DNA from: Daphnia pulex | Taxonomy: Eukaryota; Arthropoda; Branchiopoda; Diplostraca; Daphniidae | Direction of reading: 5' to 3' | NCBI RefSeq assembly: GCF_021134715.1 | Contig: NC_060026.1 | Coordinates: 12,391,001-12,455,000, forward strand | Length of the DNA: 64,000 nt | In this document: one piece after another, positions 25,692 through 36,742 of the stretch | Position numbering within the stretch: position 1 is the first letter of the stretch | Layout: each line of letters begins with the position of its first letter | Translations under genes and position numbers: made by a program | Notes under the pieces: generated by a model | What the model was told of the DNA's origin: nothing | The model's database searches: none | What the model saw: only the letters and a program-made list of their open reading frames with translations

Positions 25692-26717
25692 AAACAGCCC
25701 ATGACCCTTAATATTCTCAAAGAAAAAAAAAATACCTACAAAAGAATACTCTATTATTATTAAAAACAGAAATAGATTTATATTTATTATTGCTATACTA
25801 TATATTGATATACAGTATCTGGTATCAACTATACAGCTCATATTACATCAGGACTGATTCGAATTCTCCTTTTTTCCTTTTCTCAGTTGACTATAATTAA
25901 TATTCTAATTCTATTTTTTCGATGGCGTTTAGAGAGTCGGTCATCATTCTGGACAATCAGCGTTGAAAAAAAAAATTTAATTTGAAAACCAAAGAAAAAA
26001 TGTCTATCGTTCGTGAGTGTTTCAGCCTTGTCGTGAGAGTTTCTGTATGCACGTCTGTCACAAACTCCCATTCCATTATTGACCAATCTTCTTCGGCTTC
26101 TTTTTCATCTCTCTCCCTTTTTTCCTGCGCCATCGCTCCCCCAATTTTTCATATGAACCTCATCATGATCGACTTTATTCACTGTCGTCCTCTTCGATGT
26201 CATTCCTCATCTTTTGTGGAACCAAAAATTTCAAAAAACAAAAACAATGATGATATTATTTAACTCCAACAATACCGATGATGCTAATAATGTCCCTTCT
26301 GTTCTGATTGAAATTTTCAATATTATTTAATTATTTATTGATGTGGACCCTAACCCCGTAAAAAAATGACGAGCGCACCGCGGAAAATCATGTTAATGAT
26401 TTACTACAACAACTTTCGCTATTACTTCAATTTATTTGATTGGGTGTCGTATTATATATACATCGTCATCGTCAGAAAATCGACAGTCAGGAGAGCAGAC
26501 AAAATAAGAATATTTAAGAAGAAAATGAGAGAGGTACACAAATTGATAGTATTATTATTTACTTATAATCTATTTCCAGAGATTTCTAACCAGAACATTA
26601 AACAAGAAAACTAAGTGTATACCTGTGTAGAATTATTGAAACATTATCGATTCACTGGTTTCTATAAATGGCTCCTCGCTCCTCCGTTTGTGTTGAAGAT
26701 ATAAAAGACACGTTGTG
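25692..26717. other. 3' flank of the radish-like gene
   Basis: AT-rich sequence with no coding potential that I can support, probably the 3' untranslated region. The first clear AATAAA lies at 26723-26728, just inside the duplicated segment that follows, but earlier variant signals (for example around 25735) may be used instead. Confidence 0.45.
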
Positions 26718-27323
26718 ACTGAAATAAAAACAGATGAATCTATCAAACACACTTAACTTCATTTTCTTGGTTGAAGTTATTATGTAATATCAGCTGGAAT
26801 TTCAATATATTTGGAAAACAAATCGATCAGGATACAGTCAACTGGGCATTATAATTAATTTAATTTAAAAAAATAAGAATCTAGCAAGGCAAAATAATTT
26901 CTAATTTTACCTAACTTAAAACATGAGATTTTCGTGAACATTATTCGTGTATATTTTTTTTAGACGATTCAGATGCGAATAATCTAAATTCATTTTCACC
27001 GGCAAAATGGAGGGGAAATTATACGTTCAAAAATATGACAGTAACGAGGTCGAAATCGACCATTACATAAGATAAAAAGCGCATAAAGTTGATAAAGGAA
27101 GAAGTCCGTGGGTTTTCTTCCTGATTTCGGACGTTTTGTTGTTTTATTCCCTGAATCAACTTTTTGTTTGTCCAACACCATTCGTCACAAAACAAATAAT
27201 TACATAACAGTAATACGTAATTCCAAATTTCCCAAACTGCATGGGATGTTATCTATATCTATTTATGACTGAACTTATCTTTTAATAATAGCCAGGTGCT
27301 ACACAAGATATTTTAAATCTCAA
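26718..27323 (+). repeat. 0.6 kb direct repeat, copy 1
   Basis: This segment is repeated at 36743-37344 in the same orientation with high identity and a few small indels; both copies begin ACTGAAATAAAAACAG and end near TAAATCTCAA. I see no terminal inverted repeats, target-site duplication or transposase. Each copy has a reading frame on the minus strand (26996-27181 here) starting MVLxKQKV, but the two frames diverge by frameshift, so coding is doubtful. It may be a non-autonomous mobile element or a relic of a local duplication of the C1q gene's upstream region. Confidence 0.85.
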
Positions 27324-27330
27324 TTAGGCT

Positions 27331-27438
27331 AGCGAGTGCATTCGCTAAAATACACCGGATTAGCGAATGCATTGGCTAATCAAAAAATTCTTTAAACAGA
27401 TCTCGATTAGCTAATCAAAAACATCTATTAACAGATGT
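27331..27438. repeat. Cluster of palindromes around GATTAGCTAATC
   Basis: Within about 110 bp lie a near-palindrome AGCGAGTGCATTCGCT (27331-27346), a near-palindrome TTAGCGAATGCATTGGCTAA (27360-27379), a perfect 12-bp palindrome GATTAGCTAATC (27405-27416) and a small stem ACATCT/AGATGT with a 6-base loop (27421-27438). The cluster lies between repeat copy 1 and the 3' end of a small minus-strand gene. Function unknown; it could be a protein-binding array or cruciform-prone sequence. Confidence 0.6.
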
Positions 27439-27454
27439 TGATTAGCTAACTTAG

Positions 27455-28133
27455 CTAACCTCGAAATCCCGGCTGATCCTGGCTGTTGATTAGAATCCGG
27501 ATCAGATCCTACACATATAAATTTGCTGTTAGTTGTTTGGGATTTGTTGGAACTGCAATATTGTAAATTCAATTTCTATTATACCTTGTTGAGAATGTCC
27601 AGGAATCCGACGGTGCACCGAAGTGGGCGGGTAATAGGATCCTCGTTTTTCAACTTGATATTGATCTTTTCTAGATGAACTGGTATTAAGGAAGAAAGAA
27701 AACAACTCAATTTTTCGTGACGTCGACGACGACGAGGAGATGGTGACGACACATCATTAAATCAAAGGAAAACTTGGCCGGAAAACCGAAAACCTATTTA
27801 ACTGGAAGGCCAACTGGCGGATAAGTGGAATGAGATTATTAGTAAACTGTTAACGTGCTGTGAATCAGACACACACAAACATGTCTTGATTGCAAAGCTG
27901 GTGTTGTGATGTATTCATTTCTGACGAATTCCCAATCTGGTGCTCATTATTCCAGTTACGTCTAATTATTTTCTTTTAGTAAATAAAAATAAATTAATTG
28001 CTAGGGAAAGATGCTTACCCAGACATTCTTCGTCGATGTTATAGTACTTGCTGTCATGATAAAACCCCAACGACCCCAACGTAATGAGAGATAGACACGG
28101 AACATGGCCACTTAATGTCATCCGCCGCTCCAT
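27455..28133 (-). CDS. Small three-exon gene of unknown function
   Basis: Three exons read on the minus strand: 28019-28133, 27585-27679 and 27455-27508. They have proper GT donors (gtaagc, gtataa) and AG acceptors, the phases agree (1, then 0), and they sum to 264 nt, an 87-residue protein ending in TAG. The protein starts MERRMTLSGHVPC, has an acidic middle (YYNIDEECLVHLEKI) and ends in a leucine/isoleucine-rich helix (VGFLDILNK, then DLIRILINSQ). I do not recognise the family. It could be the last part of a longer gene, a truncated paralogue, or a real microprotein. No signal peptide or zinc motif is evident. Confidence 0.5.
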
Positions 28134-30743
28134 TTTCGAACCACAGCAATCCGGCTGTCAGTAATACGAGTGACAGTTATTTTTCACACCATTCAAACAA
28201 CAACACTTGAACGAATAGATAAATCTTCCGGACGGAATAACAGACGTGCCAGCGCCGTGCGGATTCCTGCGGTCTTGTGAGTAGGAATAAAGGCGGAATT
28301 GCGGATACTTTGATGCCAGAGTCGGTATGTAAAACGGAAGGGAAATCGACTAGGTTGTGCGCATGTCAGTAATCTAGACGCGACATTCAGACCGAGACCA
28401 TTTAAATTTTTTTTTTAAAGACTTTGTGTTATTACATTATACGCCTTATTCACTTACTTTGACAATTTACCAACGATAAGAAAGAAAATGAAAAAGGTCA
28501 TGGCTCCTTTTCGTCGAATCCTTTACTTTTCAAGAGAATCGTTTACATTTTCTTTCCTTTTTTTGAACATGTTGAAAACTATTTGCGTTTGCCCTGGGTA
28601 ATTCCAAACGTACGTCGGAGGACGCAGGTGCAGGTGACATCTCCGCCTTATCCAGTATATATCCGCCTACCTATTAGATTGTAAACTATATACCAAGCTA
28701 TATACCCTTTGATGTTTTTCTGGTCGTATCTCTGGTGACTAGACACACACAATTAAACCGTCGGGTTTCAAAAAACCTTTTGGTCAATCAAAATAGAAAC
28801 GTGCTGATGAGAATATAAGGCGAAGATGAAAGAGAGAATATTTCATTTATATAAATATACCTCGGAGATTGACGACATCAGAAAGAGACACAATGGCGCT
28901 CGCCGGAAGCGTATGGGAAATGAGAATAAACCGACGAGTGACGGCAGCAGCGTTCGCCACGACGACATTGTGTCAGTTGAAAATTTGCAAAACGTTATTG
29001 TATATCATTTAATCACTTTTCAAACGTCATAGAATGAGACTAAAGAACGCCCCTTAATTATCGAAAACCTGCTGTTCTATGCCCAGTGTGACACAAAAGA
29101 ATGGGGGGAAGAGTGCGATAATAAGCAAAAAGGTTCCAGCGGATTGATGAACCAACCAAGACGCTACGTAACTGACTAAATACTAATTGGAGTCAGGTGT
29201 AATAAGGTGAAACTGACAGAGGTACCTCTAGTACAAAAGACGAATCTTATCTGCTGATCATTGTGCTGAAAGGGACTGCCATTTTACCTCCTTTTTTGCG
29301 CATCGTCGGAGAAGTCAAAATCCCCACAGAACTTGTTTCCTTTAAATGATTAATTTAATTGGTCCAAAACTATGCTTAATAACTAGGGAAAACGTTATAT
29401 TTCTGGTGCAATTCAACTGTTCCGATCTTCTAATCTAAATTCCAATTAAAAACTGAGCAAGGGAAGTTAAACGTCAACGCACAGGTGCATTCAAGAAAAC
29501 CCGTCTCGAAATAATTGGCTGCTTTAAACCAATAAGGACCTAAAATTACATAAGTAAGAATTAAATATGGATAGCACGTACTACGCGTTTGAAGTCTATA
29601 GGGTAAAAGTGTCTCTACGGAATTACACATCATTTCATAACAATTTTACTGAGAATCGTCACAGCCTCGCGTGTGCTTTTCTAAGTTGCACGCAAGGACC
29701 AGCATGAGCGGCGGCACAACTCCACCTGGTGCCATTCACCAAATGCGTTATATCAATTGTAAATTATCTTATTAATTTCAAGTTTGCAAATTGATTTCTG
29801 ATCGATTGATTATTACATTAATGGCTATCGTTTGGCTAAAAATCGACTCTTATTCGCTCTTATTCTTCGATTCATTAATCTCTAATTCGATTATTCACAA
29901 TTCAGTGAAAGCTGTGACGAGTGAATACGTGTGAATCGCGAAAGATTTTTTTTTGGATCGGCGGTGGCATTCATTTTAATTGGCGGGAAAATCAAAATCA
30001 AATCAAAACTGGAAAACTAAAAATCATATACAAATATTGAAAGTGACCTGGTCATAAAGGTCATATACCAAGAAATCCATCCATTTGGATCTTGTACTTC
30101 TAAAATTAGGCTTCTGGCAGGTTTCATTCTTGTGATAGCCATGACCAATGCGGTTGGTTCTATTATAAGCCCAAGATACGCAGTGCTATCGTTTGAAAAA
30201 AAGTCGTTTCCTATTAAATTGTCGTCCTTTTTGTCTAGTCATTCTCTCTGTGAAATGCGTATTAGATGTTATACATAAGAAATATCGCTCTGTATAGCCC
30301 GTTATGGCTTTATATGGGGCCTGACTGCCCGAGTGAATATTTCTTCTCGTTGGAGTTCTCCCGACAACGAAGCTGAAAGCGCTATAATAAAAGCCACTCA
30401 CAAACTATTAAATCAGCATCCTTGTTGATCAGCTTATATTTTTAGTCAATGTCCTTTGCAATTTTAACTGTTTATTACTCAAACAATAGAGTACTATACT
30501 AATAATACGAGAGCCTTTGTCAAACAATTGCTGATGATTATTAAAAGAGCACGAGATTTGTTCAAAAGCTATCAACTAAATCACATGATATAATATATGT
30601 CTGGTTTCCATTTTCTCTTTTCGTGGAATACTAATACGCTGGTCAGACGACAGCACTGTTCGAAATTGTGTAATCTAATTATAGGCAAACGAGTTCAAAT
30701 AAAAAGGATTAGATAACACTGTATATTCATTAATACCCTGCGT
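28134..30743. other. Intergenic sequence between the small gene and the Fem-1-like genes
   Basis: No gene could be supported. A 68-codon frame at 28826-29032 and a short frame near 29704 have no recognisable content or confirmed splice partners. The left end should hold the promoter of the small minus-strand gene and the right end the 3' flank of the first Fem-1-like gene. Confidence 0.4.
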
Positions 30744-32444
30744 TTACACAATATCACCTTCAATAGCGCTGTGACGGCTGACAAACGATTGCAGCCGCGG
30801 CGGAAGTTTGCCTTCGAATGAAATTCGATTGCGGCGGATGACTTTGGCGCAAACGCAGGCCAGAGGTACGACGACATTCACCAGCGGATCCAGATAGTGA
30901 TGGAAGCGAAATTTCGAAACGTATTTGGATTTCTGGTCGTTTAAAGTGCTCAGAAATGCCAGAAATGATTTGCCGATCGGTATCGATTGGTCGAGGAAGC
31001 ATCCGGCATCCAGCAAGGCCTTAAACACCTGTTCGTACGATTCCGGATCGGACAGAAACCAATCCTGATTTTCGGATAAAATATGTAAGGGCGTTTTGCC
31101 GTTGGTGTCGATTCCGGTTGGATCGGCTCCGGCTTCTAGGAACAGCTGGATGATGGGCACAATTTGACGGCCGTCCGTCCCTTTGATGGCCTGGTGAAGA
31201 AGACTGGTGAACCTTTTCAAATTATTGGCGCGAAAATACGGCGAGAGACAGTCCTTGAGCTGTTGAATTTCCGCTGGATTATTGCGACAGCGTCCAAGAT
31301 GCTCTAAAATCAAACGATGGATTTTATCCATAATGTTGAACTGCCACCGATCGGTGGTCGCCCGGACGACGGGCGACAACAGCATGACATTCAGTAAGAT
31401 GACCAGGCCGAATTTCACAACCACCAAGAGATTGGCGAACGATAATTCTTCACTTGTTTTGTGCTTCAAACAATCTAGAAGCAGGTCCAGAGATTCGACG
31501 AAGATGCGGATGCAGTTGGGAGAAGAGGTCGAATGGAACTCGTCCGTTTGCTGGAGGATAAGCAGCGCAATGTTCAACGACAAATTCAATTGTTTCTCGT
31601 CGCTGCTGTAATAGCACTGATTAGCGTAACGCATCAAATTTTCAAGATGGAACGAATGAGGACCCGTCTGCCCGGATTGATTGACAATCCTCTTGCTGAC
31701 GGCCAGAGCTTGAGCTTGAGCTTCCAGCAGGTTGTAGCGAAGTCTCCATTCGCCTTTGAATTTCTGGAGAGATATTTGCGAAGCGATGAGCTTCTTGCGG
31801 TCGACAGATAAAGAGCTGGCCGCTAGATCGGGAATGATCGGGATCGCCAATTGATCGCCAACCGTCGAGTAGCGAAGGCCCATGGCCTGTTCCCAGCACT
31901 GGACTCCCCTCCAGACGCCATTTCTCGGTTTGAAGACGAAGGCGACGCCCATCAGTTCCAACGCCATGATCTTGTCCGTCCGGTTGGCCGAACTGGCCAT
32001 GATTGAATTCAATACAAAGTCCAACCACTGACAGGGCTCGTCGCTGGCCGGATCGATCAGATATTCAATGACTTTGACGATTGGAATTTGGTTGGCGATA
32101 TCGCGGATGACGCCCATCTCGGGTGATTGGATCACGAGCGGAGGAAGAACTTTGTCGAAATTCAAACTCGTCCAGGTGAAATAAGACGGGACTGTGTCGA
32201 TCGATTTCGCCCATTCGGGATATATTTGGTATTTCAATTCGCCGACTAGGAACTCGACGACGTCGTAGTGTCCGTTTCTGACACTCGACTGCAGGGCCGT
32301 TTCGCTCTGCTGGCCCAAAGGCTGGGTTACATAATGGATAGGTATCGCTATCCAATTGTAATTTTTGCGTAGTTGATTTAATTCGGCGATCGAACCTTGA
32401 CTTACTGCTTGGGAAACGAGGTCCGACACGTTGAATTCAACCAT
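30744..32444 (-). CDS. Fem-1-like protein, intronless copy A
   Basis: A single open frame of 566 codons, starting at the first ATG (MVEFNVSDLV). FEM1 proteins are substrate receptors of cullin-2 ubiquitin ligases that bind C-terminal degrons through ankyrin and TPR-like repeats. Visible here are an N-terminal ankyrin-type unit (ETALQSSVRNGHYDVVEFLV), a central segment typical of FEM1 (ALELMGVAFVF, then QCWEQAMGLR), a C-terminal ankyrin pair (GADPTGIDTNGKTPLHIL, then LLDAGCFLDQS) and the FEM1-type tail (LACVCAKVIRRNRISFEG). Canonical FEM1A/B/C have about seven N-terminal ankyrins; here most are missing, so this is a divergent, shortened member. A second copy lies 1.1 kb upstream on the same strand. 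No intron was needed, suggesting retroposed origin followed by tandem duplication. Confidence 0.8.
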   Translation of the reverse strand: MVEFNVSDLVSQAVSQGSIAELNQLRKNYNWIAIPIHYVTQPLGQQSETALQSSVRNGHYDVVEFLVGELKYQIYPEWAKSIDTVPSYFTWTSLNFDKVLPPLVIQSPEMGVIRDIANQIPIVKVIEYLIDPASDEPCQWLDFVLNSIMASSANRTDKIMALELMGVAFVFKPRNGVWRGVQCWEQAMGLRYSTVGDQLAIPIIPDLAASSLSVDRKKLIASQISLQKFKGEWRLRYNLLEAQAQALAVSKRIVNQSGQTGPHSFHLENLMRYANQCYYSSDEKQLNLSLNIALLILQQTDEFHSTSSPNCIRIFVESLDLLLDCLKHKTSEELSFANLLVVVKFGLVILLNVMLLSPVVRATTDRWQFNIMDKIHRLILEHLGRCRNNPAEIQQLKDCLSPYFRANNLKRFTSLLHQAIKGTDGRQIVPIIQLFLEAGADPTGIDTNGKTPLHILSENQDWFLSDPESYEQVFKALLDAGCFLDQSIPIGKSFLAFLSTLNDQKSKYVSKFRFHHYLDPLVNVVVPLACVCAKVIRRNRISFEGKLPPRLQSFVSRHSAIEGDIV

Positions 32445-33523
32445 TTTGTAATTAAATTTGCAAAACGATTTCGGAACTCTCAGATGACAAACGAATTATT
32501 GACATGTGGCGATGTGTCAAACTTTTGAAGAAAAGATTCAATCGCTTATTACGTAATAATCAAAACTCGGAGAGCAGAGTTTCAGACGACGGACTGTACA
32601 CGACAGCGTTGGGAAGAAGACTACAAGCGTAGTGTCTGAGGTTCTATGCCAACACCTGCCGGAAGGCAGGTGCAGGCATATCTATATCTATTAGGTAAGC
32701 AAAGAAAGTGCAGCAATTCCAGGGATTTACCCCTTTATGTAACTCTGGTGTATAGAAACTCAAGGTCGGACCAACTTAAAAAAAGGAAAATAAGATGAGC
32801 CCTTTGGCCTTTTATTATTTGGAAAAAGGTGCACAGAGCACAGATTTGTTTTCCTTAAAACAAACGTTTGAAACGATTTGCCATCGATAATATTTTTTGA
32901 TTTTAGATTTTTATGTTTACTTTCAACTCTTGAATGTTGACCTGTTCGTTATATTCTTTTTGTAAAGAAAATGGCGACAAAATGTTAAAGCCAATCTCGC
33001 GACCTTCAATCATTATTTGCTGGCAATCGGTCTTCAAATGAATTAGGGTAACAAATTAGTTATGATAAAAGAAAAAAAAACAACCTGTGTAACTCGGCAC
33101 AAAATGAATGGACATCATTTTCTAGAGATGAAGAAATGGGCTTGAAATTTCAGCGTGATAATATTAAACCATTTCATTTCATCTCCAGAACCAGATAAAA
33201 GTGTATTAGTCAAAGCCATCGAAGGCGCTGCGACGAATACAATAAAATTCCACCACCTAAATTTAAAGTATGAAAAGTATCAAATGAAATGAAAGTCACT
33301 GAAATCATTAGTCAAATTTTGCAATCGAAAATTGACCGGAAATAATTGAAAATCGTGTTCAAACGGAAATGTGAGACGCGTTTACAAAATCTTGGAGGAC
33401 TCGATAAGCGCTGGGAAATCCAATCGGCGGAGGCCTCTCGACTTCTATACGTATAAAAACGATTAATTCGAATTTTATAATTAATTAAATTTAATTAATT
33501 AATTTTTTTGAATAATATTAATT
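32445..33523. other. Spacer between the two Fem-1-like genes
   Basis: It holds the promoter of copy A and the AT-rich 3' flank of copy B. On the plus strand, a fragment after an AG at 33187 (about 33188-33290) reads open with a weakly ankyrin-like sense (SVLVKAIEGAATN), but has no partner exon; I do not call it a gene. Confidence 0.4.
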
Positions 33524-35401
33524 TTATTTAAATTTATTAAATGAAATTAAATAAAAGATGACGTAATTTTTAATAATAATCAAATTATCACCTTGCAGTT
33601 TTCCTTTCAGCGGGCTGTGCTGCTCGATGAATTGCTGCAGGCAAAGCGGAAGCTGTTGCTCGTCGCCTTCGAACGCGATATGCTCCTGGCGGATTTTCTG
33701 AGCGCAGTAGCATTCGAGCGACATGACCGTGTTGATCCAATGGTTGACTCTGGGATCCAGGGATTCCTGGAAATGTTTTTTCTTCATTTCCTGCAGAAGG
33801 GCGATGGCCGTTTTACCATCGGGTGTGGCTTGATCCAAATGCCCACCAGCTTCAAGGACGGCCTGGAACACCTCGAAGAATAACTCGTTTGAATTCGGTT
33901 GACATTTTAACGCCAGAATGTGAAGCGGCGATCGGCCGCTTCTGTTCAGGCTCTTTGGATCGGCTCCGTTGTCCAGGAAAAATGTGACAATCTCAGCCCG
34001 GACGGTGACGTCGATCCTAGCCGAGACGAAGCCCTCGACGGCCAGGTGCAGCAGGCTAGCAAATCCGTTGCGCAATTGTTCGACGCGGAAGAAATTGCCG
34101 AGGAATCGGCAGAGTCGTTCGCCTTCCGGCGGATCGAGTTTGGGCATTTTGAACAGGGTGACCATCAGCAAATAGATTTTCCTCATGACCAGCGATTCCC
34201 ACACGGTGTGCTGATCGCAGATCGGTGATGGCAATAAAATCAAATTGGTGGCGATCATGAAGCCGAATCTGATCGCTTCCAGGACGTGAGCGAACGTCAG
34301 CTCTTTGATCCGCTCGGCGTTGTTGGCCGTTTTGCGTTCCAGTCCGGTCAGGACGTTGAAGAAGAGCAGGAAAGCCTCGACGAAAACCTGGAAACATTTG
34401 GGGAAATCGGTCCGGTTGAACTGCTGCATAATCATGAGCGAAATGTTGATGGCCCGGCCGTAATGGATTTCCGTGTTGGAGAAATGATCGCCCGTCGTTT
34501 TGAATTGTTTGCCGTAGTCCAGCAGGGTTTTCAGGTGGAAGAGATTGGGCTCGACCAGCTGGCGCTGGGCGAACGTCCGCTGGATGACGAGAAAGGCCTG
34601 ATCGGTGATGAGCGATCGGCGATCGTGACGTCTCAATTGATATTCCAATTCTTGCAATTGCTCCGACGTTGTCACTTCGGCCGAATCGCCCAGGGCGTTG
34701 CGAGCGGCGCTGGACAGAACGTGCGGGATCTTGGGCATCGGACGGCGGCCATTGGCCGTCGAATTGCGGAGCTCCAGCGCTTTTTTCCAGCACTGGAGCC
34801 CGCGCAGTCCGCCGGAAATTTCGTCAGGCTCGAACGGCTCGTCGTCCAGTCGAATTTTCAAGATAAAAGCCGAGCCCATCAGTTCCAGGGCGATGATCTT
34901 CTGCGCCCGGTCCATCGAGCTGGCCACCATCGAATTGAGGAAGAATTCGAACCAGGACGTGTCGTCATCCGCCACGTCGATCAGGTACTCGATCAATTTG
35001 AAGATGTCGATTCTATCGGCCATGTCGCGCAGAATGGCCACGTCGGTGGACGGCAAGACGAACGTCTGGGTGAATTCCTTGCCAAACTCGGCCGGCCCGA
35101 TGGCGAACAATTCCACATTGATTTTGTCCCAGGAATAGGGCGACATGCGTCTGACCCACCTAGAATACGGATGGCAATCGATTTGGATGTGATCCTTGAC
35201 CAATTGCACCAGATATTCGATCACCTGGAAATTCCGCTCTCGGATGGCCACCTGCAATGGCGTCTCTTTCTGCTCGTTGCATTCACACAGGTTCTTCATT
35301 GTCCGGCCATCTTTCTCCAGCACTTGGCATAGATGGCCGATGCATCCTTGGTGGACGGCCAGGAAAATCTGATACACATTCGGTGTAGTAGTCGTCGACA
35401 T
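33524..35401 (-). CDS. Fem-1-like protein, intronless copy B
   Basis: An open frame of 625 codons beginning MSTTTTPNVYQIFLAVHQG. It shares the layout of copy A: an N-terminal ankyrin unit (ETPLQVAIRERNFQVIEYLV), a central FEM1-type segment (ALELMGSAFIL, LQCWKKALELR), a C-terminal ankyrin pair (GADPKSLNRSGRSPLHIL, VLEAGGHLDQA) and the FEM1 tail (LECYCAQKIRQEHIAFEG). Likely a cullin-2 adaptor-like protein. The last ~20 codons, after HSPLKGKLQ, are AT-rich and unlike copy A; a GT donor follows CTGCAAG (exon end 33592), so a spliced ending is possible. Which of its degron-pocket residues survive cannot be judged here. Confidence 0.8.
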   Translation of the reverse strand: MSTTTTPNVYQIFLAVHQGCIGHLCQVLEKDGRTMKNLCECNEQKETPLQVAIRERNFQVIEYLVQLVKDHIQIDCHPYSRWVRRMSPYSWDKINVELFAIGPAEFGKEFTQTFVLPSTDVAILRDMADRIDIFKLIEYLIDVADDDTSWFEFFLNSMVASSMDRAQKIIALELMGSAFILKIRLDDEPFEPDEISGGLRGLQCWKKALELRNSTANGRRPMPKIPHVLSSAARNALGDSAEVTTSEQLQELEYQLRRHDRRSLITDQAFLVIQRTFAQRQLVEPNLFHLKTLLDYGKQFKTTGDHFSNTEIHYGRAINISLMIMQQFNRTDFPKCFQVFVEAFLLFFNVLTGLERKTANNAERIKELTFAHVLEAIRFGFMIATNLILLPSPICDQHTVWESLVMRKIYLLMVTLFKMPKLDPPEGERLCRFLGNFFRVEQLRNGFASLLHLAVEGFVSARIDVTVRAEIVTFFLDNGADPKSLNRSGRSPLHILALKCQPNSNELFFEVFQAVLEAGGHLDQATPDGKTAIALLQEMKKKHFQESLDPRVNHWINTVMSLECYCAQKIRQEHIAFEGDEQQLPLCLQQFIEQHSPLKGKLQGDNLIIIKNYVIFYLISFNKFK

Positions 35402-35536
35402 TTCACGAGGTATTGGATGTTACTGCTCCAGCAAAGTTTGGAAAATGGACGTGTTCTGATCGGACGAACGTGAGCACCACGAGATGTTATAAACTTTGAT
35501 CTAATAAGAGCTGTTGGGAGCGGCCGGAAGGGGGTC

Positions 35537-35542
35537 TTTATA
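35537..35542 (-). promoter_or_regulatory. Candidate TATA box of Fem-1-like copy B
   Basis: The minus strand reads GGTATAAAGA here, about 136 bp upstream of the start codon of copy B. Distance and context fit a TATA promoter with a ~105 bp leader, but no initiator was confirmed. Confidence 0.4.
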
Positions 35543-35546
35543 CCAG

Positions 35547-36742
35547 AAAAAAAGTAGGAATCGACGTCACGTTGACGCCACCCCCGTACAAAGCGGCGCC
35601 GTCACCAAATGTGTATATAGCCTATACTAAAAATAGAGAAGGATGTCAGTTGGAATCGATTCTTTAGTTGAGTTGATCGATAGGAATAATGTCCATTCCG
35701 CGAAACCACCTACCTTACACACGTACACACACATCGGAAATTCGTTATCGTCTGGGAATTCTCTTAACTTGGACTTTTGTTTTTGGGGCCAAGTTGAAGG
35801 TCGTTTATATACGACACGTGGCAAGATGTTTTCCTCAACGAAATCCACCCACCCACCTTATTAGTTGCGGGTACTATATACATGGCGGAGTGGGGACGTG
35901 GTTCGACGATACATGAACAGTTGGCGAAAATCTCCAGCTGTGACAAGAATTTCTTGACGTAATAAAAGGGCGCGTGTTGCCGGGCCGTGTAGGAAATTGG
36001 GCTGCTTCTTTTTTTTCGTGTTTTTAGTGTTAGAAGTTATGGAATGGTTATAATAAGAGAGAACAAGTGGAAAAATGGCCAAACAAGCCCGTGGTGAATC
36101 GGAGAAATAAAATTGAGGTCAGTAAAGATGTATAACATTAAATTATTTATAGAGCTATTTCGGCTAATTAACAAGCTAATTAACAGATTGGTTGAGAAAT
36201 ATGTTGGGCCGAATTAAAAAAAAATCATTGAACATATTTGTGCGAATTCCAGCACTTTATCACGAAAGTGAAGGATATCATTTCGTATTTTTTTAGAGTT
36301 CTTTGTGTTTTTATTGCTGTGAGGAATGGACGAAAACAAGGTTTTTTCCTAGTAGCCTGAGTGCCTGACGTAGGTCAAGCGGCAGATTTTCCAAAGAATT
36401 TGGGTGCAATTGGCATCTGTATGCTTATATTCACAGTAAATAATTGAACGCGTATTTAAATATTCATTTTGCACTTTTAGCTTATTTTTGTGATGAGATG
36501 ATTATCGCTGTGATGGCGGTAAAGACGAAATTAGATCCGATGCGGAAATAAATATCGTTGCCGTATTTTCGCATCGATCCGCCAAAAAATAATAAATTCA
36601 AGAACTTTGAACCAAATCTCATTGTTGTTTTTTAACTGATTGCGATCGGACTTTGATTGGACCGTCTTATCTTGAATGGGGAAAAACCTCGTATATATCA
36701 TATCAATCAATTTTGTCTCACCAGCTTACACCTTACTTTTAT
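35547..36742. other. Intergenic sequence before repeat copy 2
   Basis: No gene found. It contains a short tandem pair of GCTAATTAACA near 36163-36185 and AT-rich sequence. Open frames on both strands are short and lack splice support. Confidence 0.4.

Noticed and set aside
28826..29032. 68-codon plus-strand frame beginning MKERIFHLYKYTSE
   Set aside because: No family resemblance and no splice partner found; frame length is within chance expectation.
29704..29775. Short plus-strand frame starting MSGGTTPPGA with a possible donor after it
   Set aside because: Fewer than 25 codons and no acceptor exon that continues it could be identified.
33188..33290. Plus-strand fragment with a weak ankyrin-like reading
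   Set aside because: Isolated, no second exon, and on the opposite strand to the Fem-1-like genes; most likely chance.
34286..35332. 348-codon open frame on the plus strand
   Set aside because: It is antisense to Fem-1-like copy B and caused by GC-rich codon use; it has no recognisable domain. The 245-codon minus frame at 34056-34793 is likewise a shadow.
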